Shown: positions 52,871-61,298 of the stretch, one piece after another
Position numbering within the stretch: position 1 is the stretch's first letter
How the letters are laid out: the number at the start of each line of letters is the position of its first letter
From: CAZCFB01 sp964511535
Lineage (GTDB): Bacteria; Myxococcota_A; Polyangia; GCA-2747355; CAZCFB01
NCBI GenBank assembly: GCA_964511535.1
Contig: CAZEFW010000011.1
Location: 1 to 64,000 of the forward strand
DNA length: 64,000 bases
Direction: 5' to 3'
The notes under the pieces: generated by a model
Databases searched by the model: none
The model's input: only the letters and a program-made list of their open reading frames with translations
What the model was told of the DNA's origin: nothing
Program-made: the position numbers and the translations under genes

Positions 52871-52952
52871 GGTAGATTCTTCCCTCTATCCGCCCGGCCG
52901 TCTGTGTCGCGGTCGGCAGGATCGGAGATGGTGACGTCTACCCTAAGCTAAT

Positions 52953-54470
52953 CTATTTCTTCCCTTTCCGGAAGATTACGCGCTTGAACTTGGCCAGGTC
53001 CTCGCCGGAAAACTCCCGGAGCACCACCAGCACCACGTAGTAGGCGCCCATGACGGCCCAGCACTCCACCAGGGTCACCAGCTTGGAGTGCTCCGGCCAG
53101 GCCCACCCCACCGCCATGGCGGCTGCCATGGCCACCACCACCCGCAGCACCACCGCCAGCGAGAGGCTGGCCGCGAACCGCCGGAAGAGCAGCGCCGCGG
53201 ACACGAGCATGCCGATGGCCATGGCGCCGGAGGTGGCCCAGGCCGCCAGCTGCAGCGCCGCCATGGGCGAGGCCGCGCCCTGGATCAGGGTCCAGTTGGC
53301 AGCGGACGCGGCCACCAGGGTCACCAGCCCGGAGATAATGGCGTCGGTGGTGTGGCCCGCCCCGTTGAGGATGGTGTTGATGATGGTGAACAGGGAGAAG
53401 CAGACCATGCCGCCCGCGAGCACCTGCAGGGCCCCCCCGCCGACCCGGTACTTCTCGGGGTAGACCACCGCGATGACCGCGTCCGGGTTGGCCATGAACA
53501 CCACCGCGACCCCGGCGGCGAAGATGAAAGAGAAGCGCAGGGTCTGGCGCACATAGGCCCGGGTGGCGTCGAGGTCGTCCTCGAAGGTGGAGCGAGAGAT
53601 GAGCGGAAAGATGACGAACGCCACCGCCAGGATCGCCTGGTACGGGATGAACGCCAGCGACTGGGCGGTGCCGTAGTAGCCGGCATAGGCGGAGGCCAGG
53701 TCGGCCTGGCTCTGGCCCGTGGCCGCCACCTGCCCCAGGGAGCCGGCGAAGCGCTTGAGCAGGAACAGATCCACCCGCATGACCAGGTTGAGCGACAGGG
53801 TGTAGAGGAAGATGCGCACCATGAAGCGCCAGATGGGCGCCATGGCGAACTGCTTGCCGCCGGTGTTCATCGGCAGGCCGACCCAGAAGGCCGAGAAGGC
53901 CAGGATCAACGCCGCCGCGCCGACGAAGCCGCCCACGGCGCCGGTGACCCCGAAGCCCGCAGCGGCGCAGCCGAGGATGGCAGCCGCGCGCAGGGTTGCG
54001 AACCCGGCGTCCAGGGCCGCCTGGCGGCCGAACTGGCGCTGGCCGTTTAGGGATCCCACGAACACGGCGTAGAACGCGTAGCAGAACATGATACCGGCGG
54101 AGAGCCGGTACAGGGAGGTCAACCCGGGGTCCCGCTCCCACTCGGCGATCCACGGCGCGGCCGCGATGTAGCTGGCCGTGATGCCGCCCCCCAGCAGCAG
54201 CTGCACCTTGAGCGCCGCGCGCTTGACCGCCTCGGCCAGGCTGTCGTCCTGGGCCGTGAAGCGGCTCACCCCCTGGATGGTCCCGGTGACGATGACGTTG
54301 TCGATGACCGACACGAGGCCGATGACCAGCAGGTAGTTGCCCCACATCACCTCGCTGCCCAGCAACCGCGGCAGGGTGAAGTAGATGGCATACCCGGCGG
54401 CCATGAAATACAGCTTGGCCATCGCAATGAAGATGACTCCGCGCCCGGCGGTCACTGCAGCATCAGCCAT
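52953..54470 (-). CDS. Second Wzx-like polysaccharide flippase
   Basis: The 505-residue protein has about 14 hydrophobic segments, starting GVIFIAMAKLYFMAAGYAIY. The MOP-superfamily style (FTLPRLLGSEVMWGNYLLV, GSLNGQRQFGRQ, FIPYQAILAVAFVIFPLIS) fits a lipid-linked oligosaccharide flippase. It resembles the O-antigen/teichoic-acid type and not closely the Wzx at 17672. No sugar genes flank it, so the substrate is unknown. It is followed by the TPR gene 82 bases later and preceded by tonB, 51 bases away. Confidence 0.83.
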   Translation of the reverse strand: MADAAVTAGRGVIFIAMAKLYFMAAGYAIYFTLPRLLGSEVMWGNYLLVIGLVSVIDNVIVTGTIQGVSRFTAQDDSLAEAVKRAALKVQLLLGGGITASYIAAAPWIAEWERDPGLTSLYRLSAGIMFCYAFYAVFVGSLNGQRQFGRQAALDAGFATLRAAAILGCAAAGFGVTGAVGGFVGAAALILAFSAFWVGLPMNTGGKQFAMAPIWRFMVRIFLYTLSLNLVMRVDLFLLKRFAGSLGQVAATGQSQADLASAYAGYYGTAQSLAFIPYQAILAVAFVIFPLISRSTFEDDLDATRAYVRQTLRFSFIFAAGVAVVFMANPDAVIAVVYPEKYRVGGGALQVLAGGMVCFSLFTIINTILNGAGHTTDAIISGLVTLVAASAANWTLIQGAASPMAALQLAAWATSGAMAIGMLVSAALLFRRFAASLSLAVVLRVVVAMAAAMAVGWAWPEHSKLVTLVECWAVMGAYYVVLVVLREFSGEDLAKFKRVIFRKGKK

Positions 54471-54521
54471 GGGGCAGAGGGTGTAGTCTGAACGGCAGGG
54501 TTTGTCAAAACCCCGGTAGGA

Positions 54522-55766
54522 TCAGCGCACCAGCGGGTTGTTGAACTCGAACGGCGCAAGCACCTTGACCCGCTCGCCCAGGCCGGTGGGGATCGGGCCG
54601 AAGGGGGCCGCTTTGCGGATGGCGGCCACCACCCGGCGGTCGAACCCGGGATAGCCCGAGCTCTTGGCGATGCGCACGTCGCTCACCTTGCCGTCGGCGC
54701 GGATGGTGAAGCGCACCAGCACGTCCCCCTGCACCATCTGCACCTCCAGGTGCTTCGGGAAGGCCCACAGCGGCTGGATCTTGCTGTGCACCCTGCGGAA
54801 GTAGCGCAGGTAACGGTGGTCCGGGTTGTTGAGCCAGATGGAGGGGCCCCGGTCCGCGCCCTCCGGGTCGCCGCGGCGGCCGGCCTTCGCCCCGGCGCCC
54901 TTGCCGGACGCGCGCCCCTGGCCCGACGACCGGGCGGTGTCCATCAGGTCGGGGAAGCGCTGCCGCGACGCCTGGTGGCGGATCCTGTCGTCGGCCAGGT
55001 CCAGGTCGATGCGGCGCGTGAGGGTGGTGGGCGGCGCCCGGTCCAGCTCCGGCCGGCGGAAGGCGTCCGCCGCCTGCCCGCGGCGCTCGCGTCGGGTGAA
55101 CCGCTCGTCGCCCGGCGCGTTGGACAGGGCCTCATCCGATCGGGCGGAGGGGGGCAGGTCCGGGCCGCCCGGGGAGGCGGAGCGGGCGGTGAGGCGCTCG
55201 GCCTCCCGGCGCCAGCCGCGGGCGCGGGCCCGGGTGCGCCAGGGGCTCTTGCCCGCGCGGCCGCTGACCAGATGAGGCGACAGGGCCGGGTTGGGGGTCT
55301 GCCGGCGGTTGTCAGGAGAGACCGCCCGCCGGTCGGTGCGGATGCGGTTGGGGGTCTGCCGGGTCGGGTGGTTCATCGGCCTGAAGCGCAGGTCGTCCAG
55401 GTCCTCTCCCGCCAGGGGCGAGGAGCTGGGCCGGGGTCGGCCCTCGCCGGCCAGGGCGCCCGCGCTCTGTGCCGGGTCCTGCAGCGTGTCGGCGGCGTCG
55501 TCCCGCCTGGCCTCTCCGGGGTCCCCCAGCCGGGCCATCAACTCCGGTGAGTCAGGGGGCGCCGGCTCGCCGGGGGGCGCGAGCTCCTGCCGGGCGGGGC
55601 TCCACGACTCCAGCTCCACGGCGTGCACCGGGTCGGGCAGCGCGGGCAGCCCGGCGGGCGCCATGAACAGGTGGGTGAACAGGGCCGCCACGGCCAGGTG
55701 GACCAGCAGCGAGGCGGTCAGCCATCCGCCCCAGCGCGGCGCCCCTTGTGTATCGGTCCAGCGCAT
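54522..55766 (-). CDS. TonB-type energy transducer
   Basis: The 414-residue protein has one N-terminal membrane helix (WLTASLLVHLAVAALFTHLFM). A long disordered Pro/Arg/Asp-rich span crosses the periplasm, and a C-terminal TonB fold (VRFTIRADGKVSDVRIAKSS then RKAAPFGPIP) follows. It transmits proton-motive force to outer-membrane receptors with ExbB/ExbD, which are not in the window. The ATG at 55766 is chosen; a TTG six bases earlier is in frame. It has an extended -10 element only 12 bases before the ATG and no ribosome site, so the message may be leaderless. Confidence 0.87.
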   Translation of the reverse strand: MRWTDTQGAPRWGGWLTASLLVHLAVAALFTHLFMAPAGLPALPDPVHAVELESWSPARQELAPPGEPAPPDSPELMARLGDPGEARRDDAADTLQDPAQSAGALAGEGRPRPSSSPLAGEDLDDLRFRPMNHPTRQTPNRIRTDRRAVSPDNRRQTPNPALSPHLVSGRAGKSPWRTRARARGWRREAERLTARSASPGGPDLPPSARSDEALSNAPGDERFTRRERRGQAADAFRRPELDRAPPTTLTRRIDLDLADDRIRHQASRQRFPDLMDTARSSGQGRASGKGAGAKAGRRGDPEGADRGPSIWLNNPDHRYLRYFRRVHSKIQPLWAFPKHLEVQMVQGDVLVRFTIRADGKVSDVRIAKSSGYPGFDRRVVAAIRKAAPFGPIPTGLGERVKVLAPFEFNNPLVR

Positions 55767-55778
55767 GAGCAATTAAAT

Positions 55779-55787
55779 ATTATACCA
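55779..55787 (-). promoter_or_regulatory. Extended -10 promoter of tonB
   Basis: On the minus strand the sequence reads TGG-TATAAT, a consensus extended -10 (TGnTATAAT), 12 bases before the tonB ATG. No good -35 is found at 17-18 bases, as is usual for extended -10 promoters. Transcription would begin about 4-7 bases before the start codon. Confidence 0.6.
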
Positions 55788-55874
55788 GTTTTGCATCATT
55801 TTGCTTCCAGCCAGGGTTTTGCGCCCTGTCCAATCTGGTACATTCTACGTCCACAACGTTCACGCTGCACCTTC

Positions 55875-57113
55875 ATGGCACCGTCACCCCCGCAAAACCC
55901 CTCGGAGGAGCCCGCCTCCGCCCCAACCCTGCTGGACCGCCTGTTCCCGGTCCCGGTGGCCCACCCGGACATCATCCGGGCCGGCTGGTCCAACCGGAAC
56001 AAGCTGCACAATTTCCTGCTGGTGCTCTATCACATGGCCCGCGTCCCGCTCCCCCTGTGCGCCGCGGCGGTGGCCGGGGTGATGGCGCTCTCCGCCCTGC
56101 CTCATGTCAACCTCACAGCCTCCGTGGCCATCCTCTGGGGGGCGGCCCTGGGCGACCTGGCGCTGCTGGTGCTGCTGCCCCGCCTGGGGATCTCCTTCGG
56201 CGCGCCCCAGGCGCCGCTGCTGCTCTACGGCGGCGGGCGCGCGGCGCTCGCGCTGCTGGTGGGGCTGCTCCCTCTCGGGCCCTGGCTCGAGCTGGTCACC
56301 CTTGGCGCGATCCAGGGCACCCTCACCCTGCTGTCGCTGTACGGCAGCCTGGTGGAGCCGTTCTGGCTCGAGCACACGCGCCTGAAGGTGGAGGTGGAGG
56401 GGCTCGGGGGGAAGCTCCGGGTGCTGGTGATCACCGACCTGCACATGGAGCGGCCCACCCGCCGCGAGGCCGCGGTGCTGGCCGCCGCGCGTCAGGGCGC
56501 GCCGGACGCCATCCTGTTGGTGGGGGACATGTTCAACCTCTCCCTGGTGGGCGAGCCGCGCAACATCGCCGACACCCGGGCCTTCCTCAAGGAGCTGTCA
56601 GCCCCCGCGGGGGTGTACTTCGTGCGGGGCACCGAGGATGTCGACCCGCCCGAGATCATCCACAAGCTGCTGGAGGGCCTGCCGATCCACCGGCTGGAGC
56701 GGCAGGTGGAGACCGTGCAGCGTGGCGCGGCGCGGCTGCACCTGGTGGGGATCCCGGCGGGCAGGGACCACGAGGCGCGCGAGGCCCTGCTGCGGGAGCT
56801 GCTCCCTGACGCCCCGCGGCCGGTGGCGGTGCTGCACCATCTGCCCGACCTGATCGAGGTGGCGGCGGAGCTGAGGGCGGACCTCTACCTGGCCGGGCAC
56901 TGCCACGGCGGGCAGATCTGTATGCCGCTGCTGGGCCCGTTTTCCACCGGCTCCACCCTGGGGCGCCGGTACTACCGCGGGCACTACCAGCTGAGCCGGA
57001 CCTGGGCCTATGTCTCCAGGGGGGTGGGGCTGGAGGGCCTGGGGGCGCCGCGGATGCGCTTCCTGGCGCGCCCGGAGCTGGTCTGGCTCGAGCTCGAGCC
57101 GCGTCAGGGCTGA
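55875..57113 (+). CDS. Membrane-anchored metallophosphoesterase with altered motif III
   Basis: From the ATG at 55875 the protein is 412 residues. Four to five hydrophobic helices fill residues 45-155 (VPLPLCAAAVAGVMALSAL). A calcineurin-like phosphoesterase follows with VITDLHMERPT (DxH), VGDMFN (GD), LHHLP and AGHCHGGQI (GHxH). The usual GNHE/D motif is replaced by RGTED, and the second Asp partner by Asn in GDMFN. Family members (YkuE/YaeI type) hydrolyse phosphodiester or pyrophosphate lipids at the membrane. It is divergent from tonB. Activity is uncertain because of the changed motif. Confidence 0.83.
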   Translation: MAPSPPQNPSEEPASAPTLLDRLFPVPVAHPDIIRAGWSNRNKLHNFLLVLYHMARVPLPLCAAAVAGVMALSALPHVNLTASVAILWGAALGDLALLVLLPRLGISFGAPQAPLLLYGGGRAALALLVGLLPLGPWLELVTLGAIQGTLTLLSLYGSLVEPFWLEHTRLKVEVEGLGGKLRVLVITDLHMERPTRREAAVLAAARQGAPDAILLVGDMFNLSLVGEPRNIADTRAFLKELSAPAGVYFVRGTEDVDPPEIIHKLLEGLPIHRLERQVETVQRGAARLHLVGIPAGRDHEAREALLRELLPDAPRPVAVLHHLPDLIEVAAELRADLYLAGHCHGGQICMPLLGPFSTGSTLGRRYYRGHYQLSRTWAYVSRGVGLEGLGAPRMRFLARPELVWLELEPRQG

Positions 57114-57244
57114 ATATCGGCGCCCTCCGGGCCGTGTAACCCAGGAGCGCAGGCGGTACAGCAGGATCCGGCGGGGCTGGACGCGCCCGCGATTTTCTGC
57201 ATAACCTGTCGCGGTCATTTTTTAGGTTTCACATTGGCCATCCC

Positions 57245-59992
57245 ATGACCCACAGGCCTGGAAGCATGATTCGCACCCGAATTGCAACGAGTTCACTATT
57301 TTTGGCGGCCCTGGCGGCCATGATCCCGCAGGGGGCCGAGGCCCAGGTGCCGCGCTTCGAGCGCACCCCCTACGCCGTCCTGTCCGGGCTCCGCTCTCTG
57401 GACCCCAACACCCGGCGCGGCGCGGCCTCCGGGCTGGTGAGGTTCCGCAGGACCGATCAGGCGTTCAAGGCGCTGTGGAAGTCGGTGCAGACTGATCCTG
57501 ACGTGAGCGTGCGCCAGACCGCCGCGGTGACCCTGTCGAAGATGGGCGCCAAGGCCAAGGCGGTGCTGGCCCAGGTCGCGGTGTGCGATCCGGATCCGGC
57601 CACCCGCGACGGGCTCTCGGCCTACTCCCGCGAGGCGGGGGTCCGCTGCGACATCCTGGATCCGCCCATGGGCGACCTGGACCCGCTGCCCCGGGGCGAC
57701 AAGAAGCTGGTGGCCTACCTGGCCCACCCCTACCCTGCCACCCGCAAGGCGGCCATGAAGTCGCTCAAGAAGAAGCGCAGCGCGGCGGGCTTCCAGGCCA
57801 TGTGGAAGATGGCCAACAACGACCCGGTCTGGTCCCTGCGCGCCTACGCGTTGCGGGCCATCTGCACGGCCTACAACAAGAAGGCGCTGCCAGTGGTCAA
57901 GCACGCGCTGACCCAGGATCCCGACGCCCGGGTTCGCGCCGAGGGGCTGCGAAACCTGGGCACGATGAAGGTGCCCGGGGCGCCCAAGCTGATCAGCGCG
58001 TCAGCGCGGGTGGAGGTGATCCTCGAGGTGCAGATGGCCGCCATCAAGGCCCTGGCCAAGCGCAAGGACCGCAAGTCGCTCCGTGAGCTGGCAGGGCTCG
58101 CCCTGTCCCACAAGAGCGAGGACGCCCGGGCTGCGGCGCTGGACGCGCTGGGCAAGATCAAGGGCTACAAGAAGTACGCCAAGCAGATCATGAGCCAGGT
58201 GCTCAAGAGCGACAGCTCGGGCAAGGTGCGCGCCGCCGCGCTCAAGGGCCTCTCCACCGACTCGGGGGACGAGGCGTGCAAGGCGCGGGCGGCCCGCGTG
58301 GGCGACCCGCACCCTGACGTTCGGGCCGCGCTGGTATCGCAGCTGGCGCGCTGCAACGCCGCCATCGCGCGCCCTGCGCTGGAGCGCGTGGTGCGCCAGG
58401 ACGAGGTGCCCAAGGTGCGCATGGAGGCGGCCAAGGTGCTGGTCAAGCTCGGCACGAGCGAGAGCCTCGACTCCCTCTCCTCGGTCCTCTCGAACGACTC
58501 CGACACCGGCGTGCGGCGGGTCTGCTTCAACGCCATCATGCGCCTGTCGCCGGAGCTGAAGCACGGGCCGCTCACCGACGTGATCAAGAGCGATGACGAC
58601 GTGGCGATGCGCCGCTCGGCCGTGCACGCCCTGTCCAAGCTGGCTTCGGCCATGGCGGTGCCCGGGCTGGTCTACGCCCTGGCGCGGGACAGGGACCAGG
58701 AGGTGCGGCTGGAGGCGGCCAAGGCCCTGGGGGGCTACGCCGCCGCGGTGGCCTACACGGTGCGGTCCTGGGGGTCAATGGCGGACGCCGCGCCGGGGGT
58801 GCGCAAGATGGCCGCGGGCGGCGCCGCCCGGAGCCCCGCGCAGAAGGCGTGGGTCAACGCGCTGCTGCCCCAGACCATCGACCCGTCCCCCTCGGTGCGA
58901 CTCAAGGCGGTGCGCCAGCTGTGCCAGCTCAAGGTGCCCAAGACCTTTCGCGCGCTGGTGCGCGCCCTGTGGGTGGACGAGAGCAGCGCGGTGAGCGTGG
59001 CCGTGGCCCGCGGCTTCGCCGACATCGACCACCCGCTGGTGGACGTGGGGCTCTCGGTTGCCCACGCCACATCCTCGGAGGCCGGGCTGCGCCGGGCGGT
59101 GGAGCAGACCATGCAGCGTCGGGTGGCGCGGCTCAACGCGGTGATGTCCCGCACCAAGGCGGATAACCCGCGGGTTCGGCAGAGCGCCATCGAGGCGCTC
59201 TACCCGTCGCCATTCAAGCGGGTGCGCGAGGCGCTGGAGCGGCTGCTGGAAGACGACCCGGACGGCGACGTGCGCGTGCGCGCGGCCACGGCGCTTTACA
59301 TGTACAGCGACAAGCGGGCGCTCAAGAAGCTGCTGGACGTGGGCCGCAAGGAGACCGAGTCGAAGGTCCGCTCGGCCATGGTCCAGCGCTACAACGCCCT
59401 GCGCGGCAGCTGGATGAAGGCGCGCCGGGCCATGGACCTCAACCGCATGATCTCGGATCTGCGCTCCGGTAACCGGAACAAGAAGATCCGCGCTGCCTAC
59501 TCCCTGGCGCCCATGAAGAACCGCCAGGCCTACACGCCGCTGAAGCAGGCCACCAAGAGCAAGGACGGCGAGCTCCGCTTCGCGGCGATCTACGCCCTGA
59601 CGGTGTTCGGCGATCTGAGCATCCTGGCCCAGGCGTCCAAGGCGGAGAAGGACAAGGTGATCGGCCAGCGGCTGTTGGCGCTCAAGATGCTGAAGGAGGC
59701 AGGCCCGGATAAGATCATCGCGGCCATCTCCTCGGAAAACCCCGGCGACGTGCTGCTCGGTGTGCAGGCGGCCGCCATCAAGCCGGACAACCAGTATGTG
59801 CACTGGCTGGTGCGGGTGGCGCTGTCGAACCTGAACAAGTTCCACCGCCTCGCGGCGGTGCGCACGCTGGTGCTCTTCGACCACCCCCTGGCCCAGTGGG
59901 CCATCCGCGTGGCGGCGGGGCATGACGCCTCCAAGAAGGCGCGCAGCAGGATGTGGCAGTGGGCAGTGTGGGCCGACGGGCGGAGCGGCTAG
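57245..59992 (+). CDS. Exported HEAT-repeat protein
   Basis: The 915-residue product has a signal sequence (IATSSLFLAALAAMIPQGAEA) and then some 20 or more HEAT/PBS-lyase-like helical repeats, for example VRQTAAVTLSKMG, VRAEGLRNLG, VRAAALKGLS and VRLEAAKALGG. These form a superhelical scaffold for protein contacts in the periplasm or outside. The start may be 57245 or 57266 (MIRTR, closer to a typical signal peptide); neither has a strong ribosome site. No catalytic motif was seen. It ends 34 bases before the converging YgeY-type gene. Confidence 0.85.
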   Translation: MTHRPGSMIRTRIATSSLFLAALAAMIPQGAEAQVPRFERTPYAVLSGLRSLDPNTRRGAASGLVRFRRTDQAFKALWKSVQTDPDVSVRQTAAVTLSKMGAKAKAVLAQVAVCDPDPATRDGLSAYSREAGVRCDILDPPMGDLDPLPRGDKKLVAYLAHPYPATRKAAMKSLKKKRSAAGFQAMWKMANNDPVWSLRAYALRAICTAYNKKALPVVKHALTQDPDARVRAEGLRNLGTMKVPGAPKLISASARVEVILEVQMAAIKALAKRKDRKSLRELAGLALSHKSEDARAAALDALGKIKGYKKYAKQIMSQVLKSDSSGKVRAAALKGLSTDSGDEACKARAARVGDPHPDVRAALVSQLARCNAAIARPALERVVRQDEVPKVRMEAAKVLVKLGTSESLDSLSSVLSNDSDTGVRRVCFNAIMRLSPELKHGPLTDVIKSDDDVAMRRSAVHALSKLASAMAVPGLVYALARDRDQEVRLEAAKALGGYAAAVAYTVRSWGSMADAAPGVRKMAAGGAARSPAQKAWVNALLPQTIDPSPSVRLKAVRQLCQLKVPKTFRALVRALWVDESSAVSVAVARGFADIDHPLVDVGLSVAHATSSEAGLRRAVEQTMQRRVARLNAVMSRTKADNPRVRQSAIEALYPSPFKRVREALERLLEDDPDGDVRVRAATALYMYSDKRALKKLLDVGRKETESKVRSAMVQRYNALRGSWMKARRAMDLNRMISDLRSGNRNKKIRAAYSLAPMKNRQAYTPLKQATKSKDGELRFAAIYALTVFGDLSILAQASKAEKDKVIGQRLLALKMLKEAGPDKIIAAISSENPGDVLLGVQAAAIKPDNQYVHWLVRVALSNLNKFHRLAAVRTLVLFDHPLAQWAIRVAAGHDASKKARSRMWQWAVWADGRSG

Positions 59993-60026
59993 CGCGCGGG
60001 CCGGGGCGCTCTCTTCGAGGCGGGGT

Positions 60027-61229
60027 TCAGAGCTCCAGGTGCAGGCCGGGCCAGGCGGCGTAGAACGCCACGCACTTCTGCAGCTGGTCGATGCTGTTGT
60101 ACTCGTTCGGCGCGTGGGCGTGGCGCTCCTCACCCGGCCCGAAGCCGAAGCAGGGGATGCCGTGCATGCCCATGATGGCCACGCCGTTGGTTGAGAAGAC
60201 CCACTTGGAGACCGGCGCTTCGCCGCCCCAGAGCGCCTCGTAGGTGGCCCGGGCTCCGGCCAGCAGCGGGGCGTCCTCCTCCAGCAGCCAGGTGGGGTAG
60301 TACTTCTCCGTCGGGTAGACCTTGCCGGTGTAGGCCGCGCGCTCGTAGGTGTAGAGGCTGACCTCGGCCTCGTCGCCGCCGGGGAGCTCGCGGATCTGCT
60401 GCAGGGCGAGCTCCTTGTCCTCACCCACGGTGAGCCGGCGGTCCAGGCTCATGCCGCACCCGTCGGCCACCGCGCATTGCGAGGGCGAGCGGGACCAGAT
60501 GCCGGAGAGCACGATGGTGCCCTTGCCGAGGAAGTCGTGGGGCGCCAGGCGCTCGTTCAGCTCCTCGACCCCCCTGATGATGGGCTGCATCTTGTAGATG
60601 GCGTTGACCCCGCGGTGGGGGGCCGAGCCGTGGGCAGACAGGCCGGTGGTCTCCACCTTGATCTCCATGCGCCCGCGCTGGCCGCGGTTGATGCGGCAGT
60701 CGGTGGGCTCGGTGATGACCACCGCCTCGGGCACGATGCCCTCCTCCTTGATCAGGTGCTGCCAGCACAGGCCGTCGCAGTCCTCCTCCATCACCGTGCC
60801 GGTGACGTACAGGGTGTAGTCGCCCAGCAGCCCGAGGTCGCGGATCACCTTGGCGCCGTACACCGCGGCGGCCACCCCGCCCTTCTGGTCCGTGCTGCCC
60901 CGGCCGTGCACCTTACCGTCCTCGATGTCTCCGCTGTACGGGTCCTTGTCCCACGCCTCGGGATCGCCCACGTCCACCGTGTCGATATGGCCGTCCAGGC
61001 AGAGGACCCGCGGGCCGTCGCCCATGCGCCCCACCACGCTGCCGAGGCCGTCGTAGCGGACCTCGTCGAAGCCCACGGCCTCCATCTCAGCGCCGATGCG
61101 CTCCGCGACGGCCTGCTCCTCGGCGCTGAGGCTCGGGATCTTGACGATGTCGCTCAGGAAGCGGGCCACCGCGTCCCGCTCGGCGCGGGCGGCCTCCTTG
61201 ATCCTGTTCATCTGCTGTTCGAGGCTCAT
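60027..61229 (-). CDS. M20-family hydrolase, YgeY (selenium-linked) type
   Basis: The 400-residue dinuclear zinc hydrolase has DGHIDTVDVGD (His, Asp), GRGSTDQKGG (bridging Asp), VMEEDCDG (catalytic Glu pair), ITEPTD and a late GEERHAHAPNEY (His). KIPSLSAEEQAVAERI and the DTVDVGD form are close to the YgeY set I know as selenium-metabolism-linked peptidases/deacetylases. AAGGAG lies seven bases before the ATG. The organism has selC in this window, consistent with this link. The substrate is unknown; ArgE/DapE-like deacylase is the broader class. Confidence 0.85.
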   Translation of the reverse strand: MSLEQQMNRIKEAARAERDAVARFLSDIVKIPSLSAEEQAVAERIGAEMEAVGFDEVRYDGLGSVVGRMGDGPRVLCLDGHIDTVDVGDPEAWDKDPYSGDIEDGKVHGRGSTDQKGGVAAAVYGAKVIRDLGLLGDYTLYVTGTVMEEDCDGLCWQHLIKEEGIVPEAVVITEPTDCRINRGQRGRMEIKVETTGLSAHGSAPHRGVNAIYKMQPIIRGVEELNERLAPHDFLGKGTIVLSGIWSRSPSQCAVADGCGMSLDRRLTVGEDKELALQQIRELPGGDEAEVSLYTYERAAYTGKVYPTEKYYPTWLLEEDAPLLAGARATYEALWGGEAPVSKWVFSTNGVAIMGMHGIPCFGFGPGEERHAHAPNEYNSIDQLQKCVAFYAAWPGLHLEL

Positions 61230-61298
61230 GTTTCAACTCCTTGGCGCTGGGGCCCTGCTGGCCTGTCCGTGCTATGTTACGCCCTCGGGGGCGTCAGA

